From: Curtobacterium sp. Leaf183
Lineage (GTDB): Bacteria; Actinomycetota; Actinomycetes; Actinomycetales; Microbacteriaceae
Length of the DNA stretch: 64,000 nt
Reading direction: 5' to 3'
NCBI RefSeq assembly: GCF_001424385.1
Contig: NZ_LMPO01000009.1
Coordinates: forward strand, 515,628-579,627
In this document: positions 43,222 through 51,981 of the stretch, in pieces
Layout: every line of letters begins with the position of its first letter
How positions within the stretch are numbered: position 1 is the first letter of the stretch
The notes under the pieces: model-generated
Database searches by the model: none
The model's input: only the letters and a program-made list of their open reading frames with translations
Told to the model about the DNA's origin: nothing
Position numbers and translations under genes: made by a program

Positions 43222-44435
43222 CCCTGACGGACCACGAGACCCCGCTGCTGCGGACCGGACCGGTCCCCGTCGACCGCTTCGCGGAGCGCACCGCCGCCGT
43301 CGCTGCCGTCGCCGCGCAGCACGCCGACGAGGTCGACCGCGACGCCCGTCCCCCGCGCGAGGCGATCGCCGCCATGCGCGAGTACGGTCTGCTCGCCGCC
43401 GCTGTGCCGACCGGACTCGGTGGCGAGGGTGCCTCCGTCTCCGAGCTCTCGGTCATCGCGACCGAGCTCGGTCGCGCGTGCGCGGCGACGGGCATGGTGT
43501 TCGCGATGCACCAGGGGCAGGTCATGGCGCTGTGGCGGCACGGCGGCGACGGCGCCGGCGTGCTCGCGATGACCGCCGCGGTCCGCGACGGTGCCCTGGT
43601 CGCGTCGTCGACGACCGAGAAGGGCGTCGGTGGTGACGCCCGCCGCTCGACCTGCGCGATCGAGACCCTGCACACCGAGCACGAGCCCTCGTCTGCGGCC
43701 CGGATCCGCCTGCGCAAGGACGCGCCGGTCATCTCCTACGCCACCGAGGCCGACGTCGTCCTCGTCACCGCGCGCCGCGACCCCGACGCCGCCGCGTCCG
43801 ACCAGCGGCTCGTCGGCTGCTGGACGAAGGACACCGTGCTCTCGCAGACCTCGACGTGGGACACGATGGGGCTCCGCGGCACGTGCAGCAACGGCTGGGT
43901 CCTCGACGCCGAGACCACGGCGGACGCGGTGTTCCGTGACGACTACGCGACGATCTCCGCGCAGACCGTCCTCCCCGTCTCGCACGTCCTCTGGGCGTCG
44001 GTCTGGCTCGGCATCGCCGCGTCGGCCGCCGAGCGTGCGCGGGCAGCGGTCCGCAAGCAGGCCCGGGCGAACGTCGGCACCACGCCCCCGGGTGCGCTCC
44101 GGCTCGCGGAGCTGCTGGTCGAGCTGCAGTTCCTCGCCGACGGCGTCCGGCACGCCGCGGAGCGGTTCGACAGCGTCGCGGACGACCCTGACACGCTCGA
44201 GTCGAGCGCGTACGCCCTCGCCGCCAACGCGCTGAAGATCGGCGCGTCCGAGCGGGTCACCGACCTCGTCACGAAGGCGCTGCGCATCGTCGGGATCGCC
44301 GGGTACGCCGCCTCCGGGCCGATGAGCATCTCGCGGAACCTCCGCGACGCCCACGGTGCCGCCGTCATGGTGAGCAACGACCGTCTCCTGCAGAACGACG
44401 CCGGACTGGCCCTGATGACCGGAGCGATCCTATGA
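43218..44435 (+). CDS. Acyl-CoA dehydrogenase-like flavoprotein
   Basis: 405 residues with the ACAD fold: helical N-terminal domain (about 15-120, YGLLAAAVPTGLGGEGAS), beta domain (about 125-225, WDTMGLRGTCSNGWVLD) and helical C-terminal domain (about 235-400). It should bind FAD and oxidise a thioester at the alpha-beta or alpha-N position. The C-terminal segment SRNLRDAHGAAVMVSNDR aligns with the region that usually carries the YEGT catalytic Glu, but no Glu is there. It is flanked on both sides by 4-base overlaps, by the carrier protein and the aminoacyl ligase, so its substrate is probably carrier-bound, as with PltE/RedW-type enzymes (inference). Confidence 0.85.
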   Translation: MTLTDHETPLLRTGPVPVDRFAERTAAVAAVAAQHADEVDRDARPPREAIAAMREYGLLAAAVPTGLGGEGASVSELSVIATELGRACAATGMVFAMHQGQVMALWRHGGDGAGVLAMTAAVRDGALVASSTTEKGVGGDARRSTCAIETLHTEHEPSSAARIRLRKDAPVISYATEADVVLVTARRDPDAAASDQRLVGCWTKDTVLSQTSTWDTMGLRGTCSNGWVLDAETTADAVFRDDYATISAQTVLPVSHVLWASVWLGIAASAAERARAAVRKQARANVGTTPPGALRLAELLVELQFLADGVRHAAERFDSVADDPDTLESSAYALAANALKIGASERVTDLVTKALRIVGIAGYAASGPMSISRNLRDAHGAAVMVSNDRLLQNDAGLALMTGAIL

Positions 44436-45379
44436 CGATCACCGACCCCACCACCGCGACCGACACGCCGCTCGACCGGGCCCGCGCAGCGTTGCGCCGG
44501 GACCTGCTCGCAGACGGTGTGCTCATCGACCTGGGCTCCCCCGGCCTGTACGGCCGGACCGGTGTCTTCGAGCGCGTGTCCAGCGCGGTCGACGCCGCCG
44601 GTGTCCGGTCGATGGCCGACCTCGACACCGCGGTGGTCCGCTTCCCGCCGGTCGAGCCCCTCGCCGCCTTCGAACGCACTGACTACATCGCCTCGTTCCC
44701 CGACCTGGCCGCGTCCATCTCGGGCTTCACCGGCGACGACCGCAAGCACCGCGAGCTGCTGGCGGCTCGCGAGCGCGGCGAGCGGTGGGAGGACTTCCTC
44801 GACCCCGCCGACCTCATGCTCACCCCGGCGGTGTGCCACCCGCTCTACGGGCTGCTGACGGGGACGGTCCCGCAGCAGGGCCGCACCTTCGACATCTTCG
44901 GTGACTCGTTCCGCCGCGAGCCGTCGCTCGACCCGATGCGCCTGCAGGCCTTCCACATGCACGAGTTCGTGCACGTCGGCACCCCGGCCTCGGCGCAGGC
45001 GCACCGCGACGGGCGTGTCCCCGTGATCCGCGACCTGCTGACCTCGTTCGGCCTCGAGATCGACGTCGTCCCGGCCAACGACCCGTTCTTCGGCCGGGTC
45101 GGCCGGATGCTGGCCCGCAACCAGGTCGAGCAGGCGCTGAAGTTCGAGTTCGTCACGCCGGTCTACGGCGACGCCGGCGACCCGACCGCGATCGGCTCGG
45201 CCAACCTGCACGAGGACCACTTCGGCACGTCGTTCGACATCCGCACCGAGGACGGCGAGGTCGCCCACAGCGCCTGCGTCGCCTGGGGACTGGAACGCGT
45301 CACCATCGCCCTCTTCGCCGCGCACGGCACCGACCCGGCTTCGTGGCCGGCCGACGTCCGTCGCGCGCTGGACCTGTGA
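44432..45379 (+). CDS. Amino acid--[carrier protein] ligase (class-II aaRS-like)
   Basis: 315 residues resembling the catalytic core of atypical seryl-tRNA synthetases without the tRNA-binding arm. Known relatives adenylate a small amino acid (Gly or Ala) and transfer it to the phosphopantetheine of a carrier protein instead of tRNA. Class-II motif 2 is FGDSFRREPSLDPMR and motif 3 is AWGLERVTIALF. The three zinc ligands of this family are matched by Cys135 (AVCHPLYG), Glu178 (HMHEFVH) and Cys282 (HSACVAWG). The start overlaps the dehydrogenase stop (ATGA) and its own stop overlaps the hydrolase start (GTGA). The neighbouring carrier protein is the obvious acceptor. Confidence 0.9.
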   Translation: MTITDPTTATDTPLDRARAALRRDLLADGVLIDLGSPGLYGRTGVFERVSSAVDAAGVRSMADLDTAVVRFPPVEPLAAFERTDYIASFPDLAASISGFTGDDRKHRELLAARERGERWEDFLDPADLMLTPAVCHPLYGLLTGTVPQQGRTFDIFGDSFRREPSLDPMRLQAFHMHEFVHVGTPASAQAHRDGRVPVIRDLLTSFGLEIDVVPANDPFFGRVGRMLARNQVEQALKFEFVTPVYGDAGDPTAIGSANLHEDHFGTSFDIRTEDGEVAHSACVAWGLERVTIALFAAHGTDPASWPADVRRALDL

Positions 45380-46971
45380 CCACGTCGCACGGGTGGTCGG
45401 GTTCCCCGGCCCTCCGTGTCGCCGTCCAGACGCCGCCGTCGGCGCGGCTCGGCGTCGTGATCTGCCCGCCGCTCGGCCAGGAGGGCGTGATCGCCTACCG
45501 CACGCTGCGCCTGCTGGCAGACCGCCTGGAGGCCCGTGGCGTGGCCTCGATCCGCTACGACCCGTCCGGACGTGGTGACGCCCAGGCCGATGCGGACCCC
45601 GACGCGCTGGTCCGGTCCGCCCGGCACGCCGCGGCCGTGCTCCGCACGACCGGTGTCGAGCGCGTCGTCTTCGTCGGACTGGCGTCGGCGGCGCTCGTCG
45701 CGGCTGCGGCGGCCACGGACGACGACGGGCTCGTGCTCTGGGACGCTCCGGAGTCGGGTCGCGCCTGGCTTCGGCGACAGCGCGCCCTGGCGACGATGAC
45801 CATCGGTGCGGACCGCGTCGTCGACGGTGTCGAGACCCTGGTCGGCATCGACCTCGACCCGGACCAGCTGGCGGCCCTCGGGGCACTCCGACACGGCCCC
45901 CGGTCGGACGCCACCCTGGTGCTGGTGCGTCCCGGTGCCCGCGCCCCGAAGGCCCTCGGGGACGTCGCCGTCGTCGAGGTCGCCGGGAGCGCCGAACTCC
46001 TCGACGGCACGAGCATCCACGCGCGCATCCCCGCCGACGCCCTCGAGACGGTGGTCTCCTGGATCGACGACCTGGCACCCGCCGCCGGGACCGCCACGAC
46101 CCCTCCGGAGGTGGACGACGTCCTGCACCTGGGGCACGGCGTGTCCGAGCGTGTCGTGCTCCTCGGCCCGGAGCGCCTGTTCGCGATCGAGACGGTGCCG
46201 CACGACGAGGACGCCCCCGTGGTCGTGTTGCACAACGGCGCAGCGGAGCACCGCGTGGGCGCGTCGGACTACCAGGTGGAGCTCGCTCGGGCACTCGCGC
46301 GGGACGGCGTCCGCGTGCTGCGTGTCGACCGCCGGGGCACGGGCGAGAGCTCCCCCGTGGCCGCCGACGAACGCGACTACCTGTTCGCACAGGAGTGGAT
46401 CGACGACCAGGCCGCGGTGGTGGCCGCGCTCGACGTCGACCACGACCGGCTCGCGCTGGTCGGCATGTGCGCCGGCGCCTGGCTCGCGGGACGCGGGTCG
46501 TCCGCGTCCCCGCGACTCGTCGTGGAGATCAGCCCGAACGACTACCGGCGACGTGCCGCCGAACCCGGCAGCTACAGCGACGGCGTCCGGGCCGTCGACG
46601 CACCGTCACCGGCCAGACGGTGGGTGCGTGAGCGCTACAACGTGGTCGTGCCGGAGGCCCTGCGTGAGCGCATCGCGCGACGGGACCGTGCCGGCGGCGT
46701 CGTCGACCACGTCCGTCCGCTGGTCTCCGCCGGCACCGACGTCGTGATGATCGCCGCGGACGTCGACGCCGCCCTGTTCGACCGGCTCGGTGGCCGGGCG
46801 GCCCTCGCGCGCTGGGCACCGGGCGCCGAGCCGGGTTCGGTGACCCTCGTCCGCGTCCCCGGGGGCGACCACTCGCTGTTCTCCCCGCACATGCGACGGG
46901 CCGTGGTGTCCGAAGTCCGCGCGCGGGTCAGGGCCACGTTCCCGGCCGGCGTGCGACCGAGTAGGAACTGA
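45376..46971 (+). CDS. Tandem alpha/beta-hydrolase protein of the aminoacyl cluster
   Basis: 531 residues made of two alpha/beta-hydrolase halves. Half 1 (about 20-235) starts with VVICPPLGQEGVIAYRTL and has SIRYDPSGRGDA, but its nucleophile elbow reads VGLASAA with no Ser at the nucleophile position, so it is probably inactive. Half 2 (about 265-525) has DRRGTGESSP, an elbow LVGMCAGAW in which Cys replaces Ser, and a C-terminal GGDHSLFSPH with the catalytic His. It resembles hydrolases of the exosortase-associated type. The GTG overlaps the ligase stop by 4 bases. It is likely to release or transfer the carrier-bound product (inference). Confidence 0.78.
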   Translation: MTTSHGWSGSPALRVAVQTPPSARLGVVICPPLGQEGVIAYRTLRLLADRLEARGVASIRYDPSGRGDAQADADPDALVRSARHAAAVLRTTGVERVVFVGLASAALVAAAAATDDDGLVLWDAPESGRAWLRRQRALATMTIGADRVVDGVETLVGIDLDPDQLAALGALRHGPRSDATLVLVRPGARAPKALGDVAVVEVAGSAELLDGTSIHARIPADALETVVSWIDDLAPAAGTATTPPEVDDVLHLGHGVSERVVLLGPERLFAIETVPHDEDAPVVVLHNGAAEHRVGASDYQVELARALARDGVRVLRVDRRGTGESSPVAADERDYLFAQEWIDDQAAVVAALDVDHDRLALVGMCAGAWLAGRGSSASPRLVVEISPNDYRRRAAEPGSYSDGVRAVDAPSPARRWVRERYNVVVPEALRERIARRDRAGGVVDHVRPLVSAGTDVVMIAADVDAALFDRLGGRAALARWAPGAEPGSVTLVRVPGGDHSLFSPHMRRAVVSEVRARVRATFPAGVRPSRN

Positions 46972-46974
46972 GGG

Positions 46975-47514
46975 GTGCGACGAGCGACGGTGGCGGTGAC
47001 GGCAGCGGCGCTCGTGGTGCTCCTGACGGGGTGTTCCGCGAACCAGGGCGCTCCGCCGTGGCCACGGCCGACGGACCTCGCCGGACGCGCCGAGGCCGCC
47101 GGACTCCACGACGTGTGGGGGCAGCGGCTGGCCGAGCACATCCACACGCACCTGTCGATCACCGACGGCGACGAGCCCGTCGTCGTGCCGGGGAACATCG
47201 GGCACTCCGCGGCACGCAGGTTCGCGGCCGAGATCCACACACACGACACCTCCGGCATCATCCACGTCGAGTCCCCGGAACGTCGGGACTTCACCCTCGG
47301 TCAGTTCTTCGACGAGTGGGGAGTCTCGCTCGGGCCCGGACACGTCGGGGGTCTGCACGGTGACGTCACGGTGTGGATCGACGGCGACCGGTGGTTCGCG
47401 AACCCGCGGTCGATCCCGCTGCGGGACCTGGAGCAGGTCGACATCGCCGTCACGACGTTCGGTGAGGCCCCGCACCGCTCGGCCGCGTTCGACTGGCCTC
47501 CGCAGTACCACTGA
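46975..47514 (+). CDS. Secreted His-rich lipoprotein
   Basis: 179 residues. The signal peptide ends in the lipobox LLTGC (Cys20). The mature part is a conserved exported domain with HIHTHLSITDGDEPVVVPGNIGH, EIHTHDTSGIIHVESPE and FTLGQFFDEWGV, matching a family seen in actinobacterial secreted proteins; the His clusters suggest metal binding, but the function is unknown. GTG start with GAGGG just before, 3 bases after the hydrolase stop. It is probably the last gene of the aminoacyl-carrier operon, and its 3' end overlaps the convergent hydrolase gene by 65 bases. Confidence 0.75.
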   Translation: MRRATVAVTAAALVVLLTGCSANQGAPPWPRPTDLAGRAEAAGLHDVWGQRLAEHIHTHLSITDGDEPVVVPGNIGHSAARRFAAEIHTHDTSGIIHVESPERRDFTLGQFFDEWGVSLGPGHVGGLHGDVTVWIDGDRWFANPRSIPLRDLEQVDIAVTTFGEAPHRSAAFDWPPQYH

Positions 47515-48442
47515 CCGGCCGACCGGCCAGCGCCGCGACGACGGCGTCGGGGTGCTCGACGTGCGCGAAGTGGCCGCAGTCGTCGAGCAGGACCGTCCGG
47601 ACGTGCGGCAGCACCTCGGCGAGGCGCTCCAGGTCCTCGACCCGGGCGAACACGTCGTCCCGTCCGGCGACCGCGGTGACCGGGCTCCGGACGGTCCGCC
47701 AACGGTCCGTGTCGTAGGCACCACCAGCGGCAGCGGCGGCCAGGAAGCCGGCGGGCCGGAGCTCCTCGACGAAGGCATCGAGCACGCTGCGGTCCAGCGC
47801 CCGCACGTGCGTGAACACCGGCGCGGCCAGCAGCCGCAGCAGGCCGACGCGCGCCAGGCCGCGCAGCATCGGCACCGCGGCGCTCCGGGCGACCGCCAGA
47901 CCGGCGCGCAGCAGCGCGAACGCCGGCAGGGTCAGGACGCCGCGGAGCGGGCGCCGGGCGGCGTCCGTCGCGGCGAAGGTCGTCCCCGACACGAGCCCGA
48001 TCGTCCGGATCCGCTCCGGGACGGCGACCCCGAGGTGCAGGGCGATGAACGCGCCCATCGAGTGCCCGATGACGTCGACGGCACCGACACCGACCGCGTC
48101 GAGGACCTCGGTGAGCACCCGCACGGTGTCGTCGACGCCGATCGGGGTCGTCGGAGCGGGTGACGAACCCCACCCGGGCAGGTCGACGAGGACCAGACCG
48201 CGGTCGCCGTACCCGTGTGCCGCACGGAGCAGGGGCGTCCAGGTGGTCCACGACCCGGCGACGCCGTGCAGCAGCAGCAGTGGTCGGTCGCCCGGGCGCG
48301 CGTGCACGACAACGGGGCCGGACGAGGTCGGCACGACGATGCGGGTCAGCGACCACGGGACGGGGTCTGACGACACCGGGAACGGGGCGTACGCGGTGGA
48401 CGCGACCACGTCGGGTGGGGACGTCGTGTCGTGGGCGTGCAC
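47450..48442 (-). CDS. Alpha/beta hydrolase
   Basis: 330-residue alpha/beta hydrolase. The oxyanion strand is LLLLHGVAGSWTTW, the nucleophile elbow is VIGHSMGAFIAL with Ser near residue 130, the acidic residue is in AGRDDVF and the catalytic His is in DCGHFAHVEHPD. A helical cap (about 165-235) is present. The GTG at 48442 is preferred because AGGAGG lies 5 bases upstream. The last 22 codons overlap the convergent lipoprotein gene and read as low-similarity tail, so the true coding core ends near APDAVVAALAG. The substrate is unknown; a role with the neighbouring cluster is possible but unproven. Confidence 0.83.
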   Translation of the reverse strand: MHAHDTTSPPDVVASTAYAPFPVSSDPVPWSLTRIVVPTSSGPVVVHARPGDRPLLLLHGVAGSWTTWTPLLRAAHGYGDRGLVLVDLPGWGSSPAPTTPIGVDDTVRVLTEVLDAVGVGAVDVIGHSMGAFIALHLGVAVPERIRTIGLVSGTTFAATDAARRPLRGVLTLPAFALLRAGLAVARSAAVPMLRGLARVGLLRLLAAPVFTHVRALDRSVLDAFVEELRPAGFLAAAAAGGAYDTDRWRTVRSPVTAVAGRDDVFARVEDLERLAEVLPHVRTVLLDDCGHFAHVEHPDAVVAALAGRPVSGTAEASRTRPSGAGPHRTS

Positions 48443-48505
48443 CGTGCCTCCTGTCGGGTGCGGATGCACCTGCGGAGGATTCGGAACCGGACCGACGAGC
48501 GGTTG

Positions 48506-48994
48506 CTAGCCGACGGTGACGGGCGCCGTGCAGGCGGCGAGCCGGTCGAGCGCCGCGCGGTACTCGGTCACGTCGCGGGCCACGCCGGGCTCGGAGATGA
48601 TCGACGCGCGGATGCGGCCCTGGACGTCGATGACGAACGTCGCCCGGTTCGCGAAGCCCTTGTGCTCGAGGAACACGCCGTACTCCTTGGCGACGGCGCC
48701 GTGCGGCCAGAAGTCCGCGAGCAGCTCGAAGTCGTAGCCGTTCTGGTCGGCGAACGACCGCAACGTGGCCTTCGAGTCGACCGAGATGCCGATGAGCTCG
48801 ATGCGGTTGTCCTGGAACATCGTGATGTTGTCCCGGAGGTCGCAGAGCTCGGTCGTGCACGTCGACGAGAACGCCAGCGGGAAGAAGACGAGGGCGACCG
48901 GGCGGGTGCCGCGGAAGTCGCTGAGGCGGACGTGCTCACCGAACTGGTTCGGGAGCTCGAAGTCCGGCGCGAGTGAGCCGATCTCCAGTGCCAT
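48506..48994 (-). CDS. Peroxiredoxin (AhpE-like)
   Basis: 162-residue thioredoxin-fold peroxidase reducing hydroperoxides. The active site reads FFPLAFSSTCTTELC, with the peroxidatic Cys in SSTC and a second Cys four residues later. The N-terminus is typical (GSLAPDFELPNQFGEHVRLSDFRG), and GVFLEHKGFANRATFVID is the later family signature. The ATG at 48994 is used; the promoter TTGCAT (49094-49099)-16-TACGAT (49072-49077), read on the minus strand, lies about 80 bases upstream. It is divergent from aceE. Confidence 0.88.
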   Translation of the reverse strand: MALEIGSLAPDFELPNQFGEHVRLSDFRGTRPVALVFFPLAFSSTCTTELCDLRDNITMFQDNRIELIGISVDSKATLRSFADQNGYDFELLADFWPHGAVAKEYGVFLEHKGFANRATFVIDVQGRIRASIISEPGVARDVTEYRAALDRLAACTAPVTVG

Positions 48995-49071
48995 CGTTGG
49001 GTGCTGCTTCCTCGGGCTGCGGGTGTGCCCGTCGATCCACGCCCCGCGGGTTCGCGTGGGCACGATCGGCA

Positions 49072-49143
49072 ATCGTACGCCGACGACACGTGAATGCAAG
49101 CGTGCGCGCACCCAGCGTCCGAGTCGGTGGTGGGGCCTAGAGT
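49072..49143. promoter_or_regulatory. Divergent promoters of peroxiredoxin and aceE
   Basis: Minus strand: TTGCAT, 16 bases, TACGAT (49099 down to 49072) for the peroxiredoxin. Plus strand: TAGAGT at 49138-49143 as a -10 candidate for aceE, leaving a leader of about 80 bases. Confidence 0.5.
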
Positions 49144-49228
49144 GGACCGCGGCTCCCACCGACGGTCGCGACCCGATCGACCGGTGGACCACCTATGTCC
49201 ACCACCACGAGAACGAACGAGGTCAAGG

Positions 49229-51973
49229 GTGACGGTGAACGACCAGGACCCGCGCAGCATCGCAGGGACCGACCAGGACCCGGAAGAGACCGCAGAGTGG
49301 CGTGAATCGCTCGACGGACTCGTCGCGACGCACGGCCACCAGCGGGCCCGCGAGATCATGCAGAGCCTGCTGAAGCGCTCGAACGAGCTGCACCTCGGCG
49401 TGCCGATGGTCCCGACGACGGACTACGTCAACACGATCGCTCCGGAGAACGAGCCGGAGTTCCCGGGCGACGAAGAGCTCGAGCGCCGGTACCGCCGGTG
49501 GATCCGCTGGAACGCGGCCATCACGGTGCACCGCGCACAGCGGCCCGGCATCGCGGTGGGTGGACACATCTCGACGTACGCGTCGAGCGCCGCCATGTAC
49601 GAGGTCGGCTACAACCACTTCTTCCGCGCCCAGGACCACCCGTCCGGTGGCGACCAGGTCTTCTTCCAGGGCCACGCCTCCCCCGGCATGTACGCGCGTG
49701 CCTTCATGGAGGGCCGGCTCGGCGAGGACCAGCTCGACGGCTTCCGCCAAGAGCAGTCCCACGCCGGCGGCGGGCTGTCCTCGTACCCGCACCCGCGCCT
49801 CATGCCGCACTTCTGGCAGTTCCCGACCGTGTCGATGGGCATCGGCCCGATCAACGCGATCTACCAGGCGCAGCAGGCCAAGTACCTGTCGAACCGCGGC
49901 ATCAAGGACGCGATGGACCAGCAGGTCTGGGCGTTCCTCGGCGACGGCGAGATGGACGAGGTCGAGTCCCGCGGCCAGCTGCAGGTCGCGGCCAACGACG
50001 GCCTCGACAACCTGAACTTCGTCATCAACTGCAACTTGCAGCGGCTCGACGGACCGGTCCGCGGCAACGGCAAGATCATCCAGGAGCTCGAGGCGTTCTT
50101 CCGCGGCGCGGGCTGGAACGTCATCAAGGTCGTGTGGGGCCGCGAGTGGGACGACCTGCTCGCACGCGACACCGAGGGTGCGCTCCTCAACCTGATGAAC
50201 CAGACGCCCGACGGCGACTACCAGACGTACAAGGCGGAGAACGGTGCCTACGTCCGCGAGAACTTCTTCGGGCGCGACCCGAAGGCGCTCGAGCTGGTAA
50301 AGGACTACACCGACGACCAGATCTGGAACCTCAAGCGCGGTGGCCACGACTACCGCAAGGTCTACGCGGCGTTCAAGGCCGCGACCGAGCACAAGGGCCA
50401 GCCGACCGTCATCCTCGCGAAGACGGTCAAGGGCTACGGCCTCGGCCCGAGCTTCGAGGGCCGCAACGCGACCCACCAGATGAAGAAGCTCACGCTCGAC
50501 AACCTCAAGCAGTTCCGCGACGAGATGCGCATCCCGATCTCCGACGCACAGCTCGAGGAGAACCCCTACACGCCGCCGTACTACCACCCGGGCAACGACG
50601 ACGAGGCGATCCAGTACATGCACGAGCGCCGTCGGGCCCTCGGCGGGTACGTCCCCGAGCGCCGCACCAAGTACACGTCGATCACCCTGCCGGACGACGC
50701 CAAGTACCAGGTCGTCAAGAAGGGCTCCGGCAAGCAGGAGATCGCCACGACCATGGCGTTCGCCCGACTGCTGAAGGACCTGCTGCGCTCCCCCGACTTC
50801 GGCAACCGCGTGGTGCCGATCATCCCGGACGAGGCACGCACGTTCGGCATGGACGCGTACTTCCCGACGGCGAAGATCTACAACCCGAACGGGCAGCACT
50901 ACACGTCCGTCGACCGCGAGCTGCTCCTGGCGTACAAGGAGAGCCCGCAGGGCCAGATCATCCACGTCGGCATCAACGAGGCCGGGGCGATGGCGGCGTT
51001 CACCGCCGTCGGCACCTCGTACTCGACGCAGGGCGAGCCGCTCATCCCGGTCTACGTCTTCTACTCGATGTTCGGCTTCCAGCGCACCGGCGACGCCATC
51101 TGGGCCGCCGGCGACCAGATGACCCGCGGGTTCATGATCGGCGCCACCGCCGGTCGCACCACGCTGACCGGTGAGGGCCTGCAGCACGCCGACGGCCACT
51201 CGCTGCTCCTCGCGACGACGAACCCGGCCGTGGTGTCCTACGACCCCGCGTACGGCTACGAGATCGGGCACATCGTGCAGGCCGGTCTCGACCGGATGTA
51301 CGGCACGAACGAGGACGGCTCGCCCAAGCACGCCGACCCGAACGTCATGTACTACCTGACGGTCTACAACGAGCCGATCGTGCAGCCGGCGGAGCCCGAG
51401 GGCATCGACGTCGACGGCATCGTCAAGGGCATGTACCTGCTCAAGCGGAGCGAGCACGACGGCCCGAAGGCCCAGCTGCTGGCGTCCGGTGTCGCCGTGC
51501 CGTGGATCCTCGAAGCGCAGCAGTTGCTCGCCGAGGACTGGGGCGTGTCGGCCGACGTCTGGAGCGTCACGAGCTGGGGTGAGCTCTACCGCGACGGCCT
51601 CGCAGCGGAGCAGCACGCGTTCCTCAACCCGAACGAGCAGCCGCGCACGCCGTACGTCACCGAGCGCCTCCTCGGCACCGAGGGGCCGGTCGTCGCCGTC
51701 AGCGACTTCATGCACCAGGTGCAGGAGCAGATCCGCCCGTTCGTGCCGACCGACTACGCCACGCTCGGCGCCGACGGCTTCGGCTTCTCGGACACGCGCC
51801 CCGCGGCCCGCCGCTTCTTCCACATCGACGGCCCCTCGGTCGTCGTGCGGACACTGCAGCAGCTCGCGCGTCAGGGCCGGGTCGACGGCGCCCTCGTCCA
51901 GCAGGCGATCGACAAGTACCGCCTGCACGACGTGACCGCCGGCACCACGGGCAGCGCCGGCGGCGAGAGCTGA
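49229..51973 (+). CDS. aceE: Pyruvate dehydrogenase E1 component, homodimeric
   Basis: 914-residue AceE-type E1 that decarboxylates pyruvate with thiamine diphosphate and passes the acetyl group to the E2 lipoyl domain. The ThDP motif begins [20 protein letters not shown] and ends at [13 protein letters not shown]; the substrate-loop His residues occur in [22 protein letters not shown], and QHADGHS is in the second domain. Length matches the family (about 890-920). GTG 49229 has GAGG 6 bases upstream; the GTG two codons later is an alternative. It provides acetyl-CoA for the fatty-acid operon that follows. The other PDH subunits are not in the window. Confidence 0.95.
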   Translation: MTVNDQDPRSIAGTDQDPEETAEWRESLDGLVATHGHQRAREIMQSLLKRSNELHLGVPMVPTTDYVNTIAPENEPEFPGDEELERRYRRWIRWNAAITVHRAQRPGIAVGGHISTYASSAAMYEVGYNHFFRAQDHPSGGDQVFFQGHASPGMYARAFMEGRLGEDQLDGFRQEQSHAGGGLSSYPHPRLMPHFWQFPTVSMGIGPINAIYQAQQAKYLSNRGIKDAMDQQVWAFLGDGEMDEVESRGQLQVAANDGLDNLNFVINCNLQRLDGPVRGNGKIIQELEAFFRGAGWNVIKVVWGREWDDLLARDTEGALLNLMNQTPDGDYQTYKAENGAYVRENFFGRDPKALELVKDYTDDQIWNLKRGGHDYRKVYAAFKAATEHKGQPTVILAKTVKGYGLGPSFEGRNATHQMKKLTLDNLKQFRDEMRIPISDAQLEENPYTPPYYHPGNDDEAIQYMHERRRALGGYVPERRTKYTSITLPDDAKYQVVKKGSGKQEIATTMAFARLLKDLLRSPDFGNRVVPIIPDEARTFGMDAYFPTAKIYNPNGQHYTSVDRELLLAYKESPQGQIIHVGINEAGAMAAFTAVGTSYSTQGEPLIPVYVFYSMFGFQRTGDAIWAAGDQMTRGFMIGATAGRTTLTGEGLQHADGHSLLLATTNPAVVSYDPAYGYEIGHIVQAGLDRMYGTNEDGSPKHADPNVMYYLTVYNEPIVQPAEPEGIDVDGIVKGMYLLKRSEHDGPKAQLLASGVAVPWILEAQQLLAEDWGVSADVWSVTSWGELYRDGLAAEQHAFLNPNEQPRTPYVTERLLGTEGPVVAVSDFMHQVQEQIRPFVPTDYATLGADGFGFSDTRPAARRFFHIDGPSVVVRTLQQLARQGRVDGALVQQAIDKYRLHDVTAGTTGSAGGES

Positions 51974-51981
51974 CGCCGGTA

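Noticed and set aside
44432-45379. Seryl-tRNA synthetase
   Set aside because: It is only 315 residues, lacks the tRNA-binding coiled coil and has the zinc ligands and carrier-protein neighbour of amino acid:carrier ligases.
43943-46390. 815-codon minus-strand frame across the aminoacyl cluster
   Set aside because: Arg/Pro-rich shadow; all genes in the cluster are on the plus strand with coupled starts and clear motifs.
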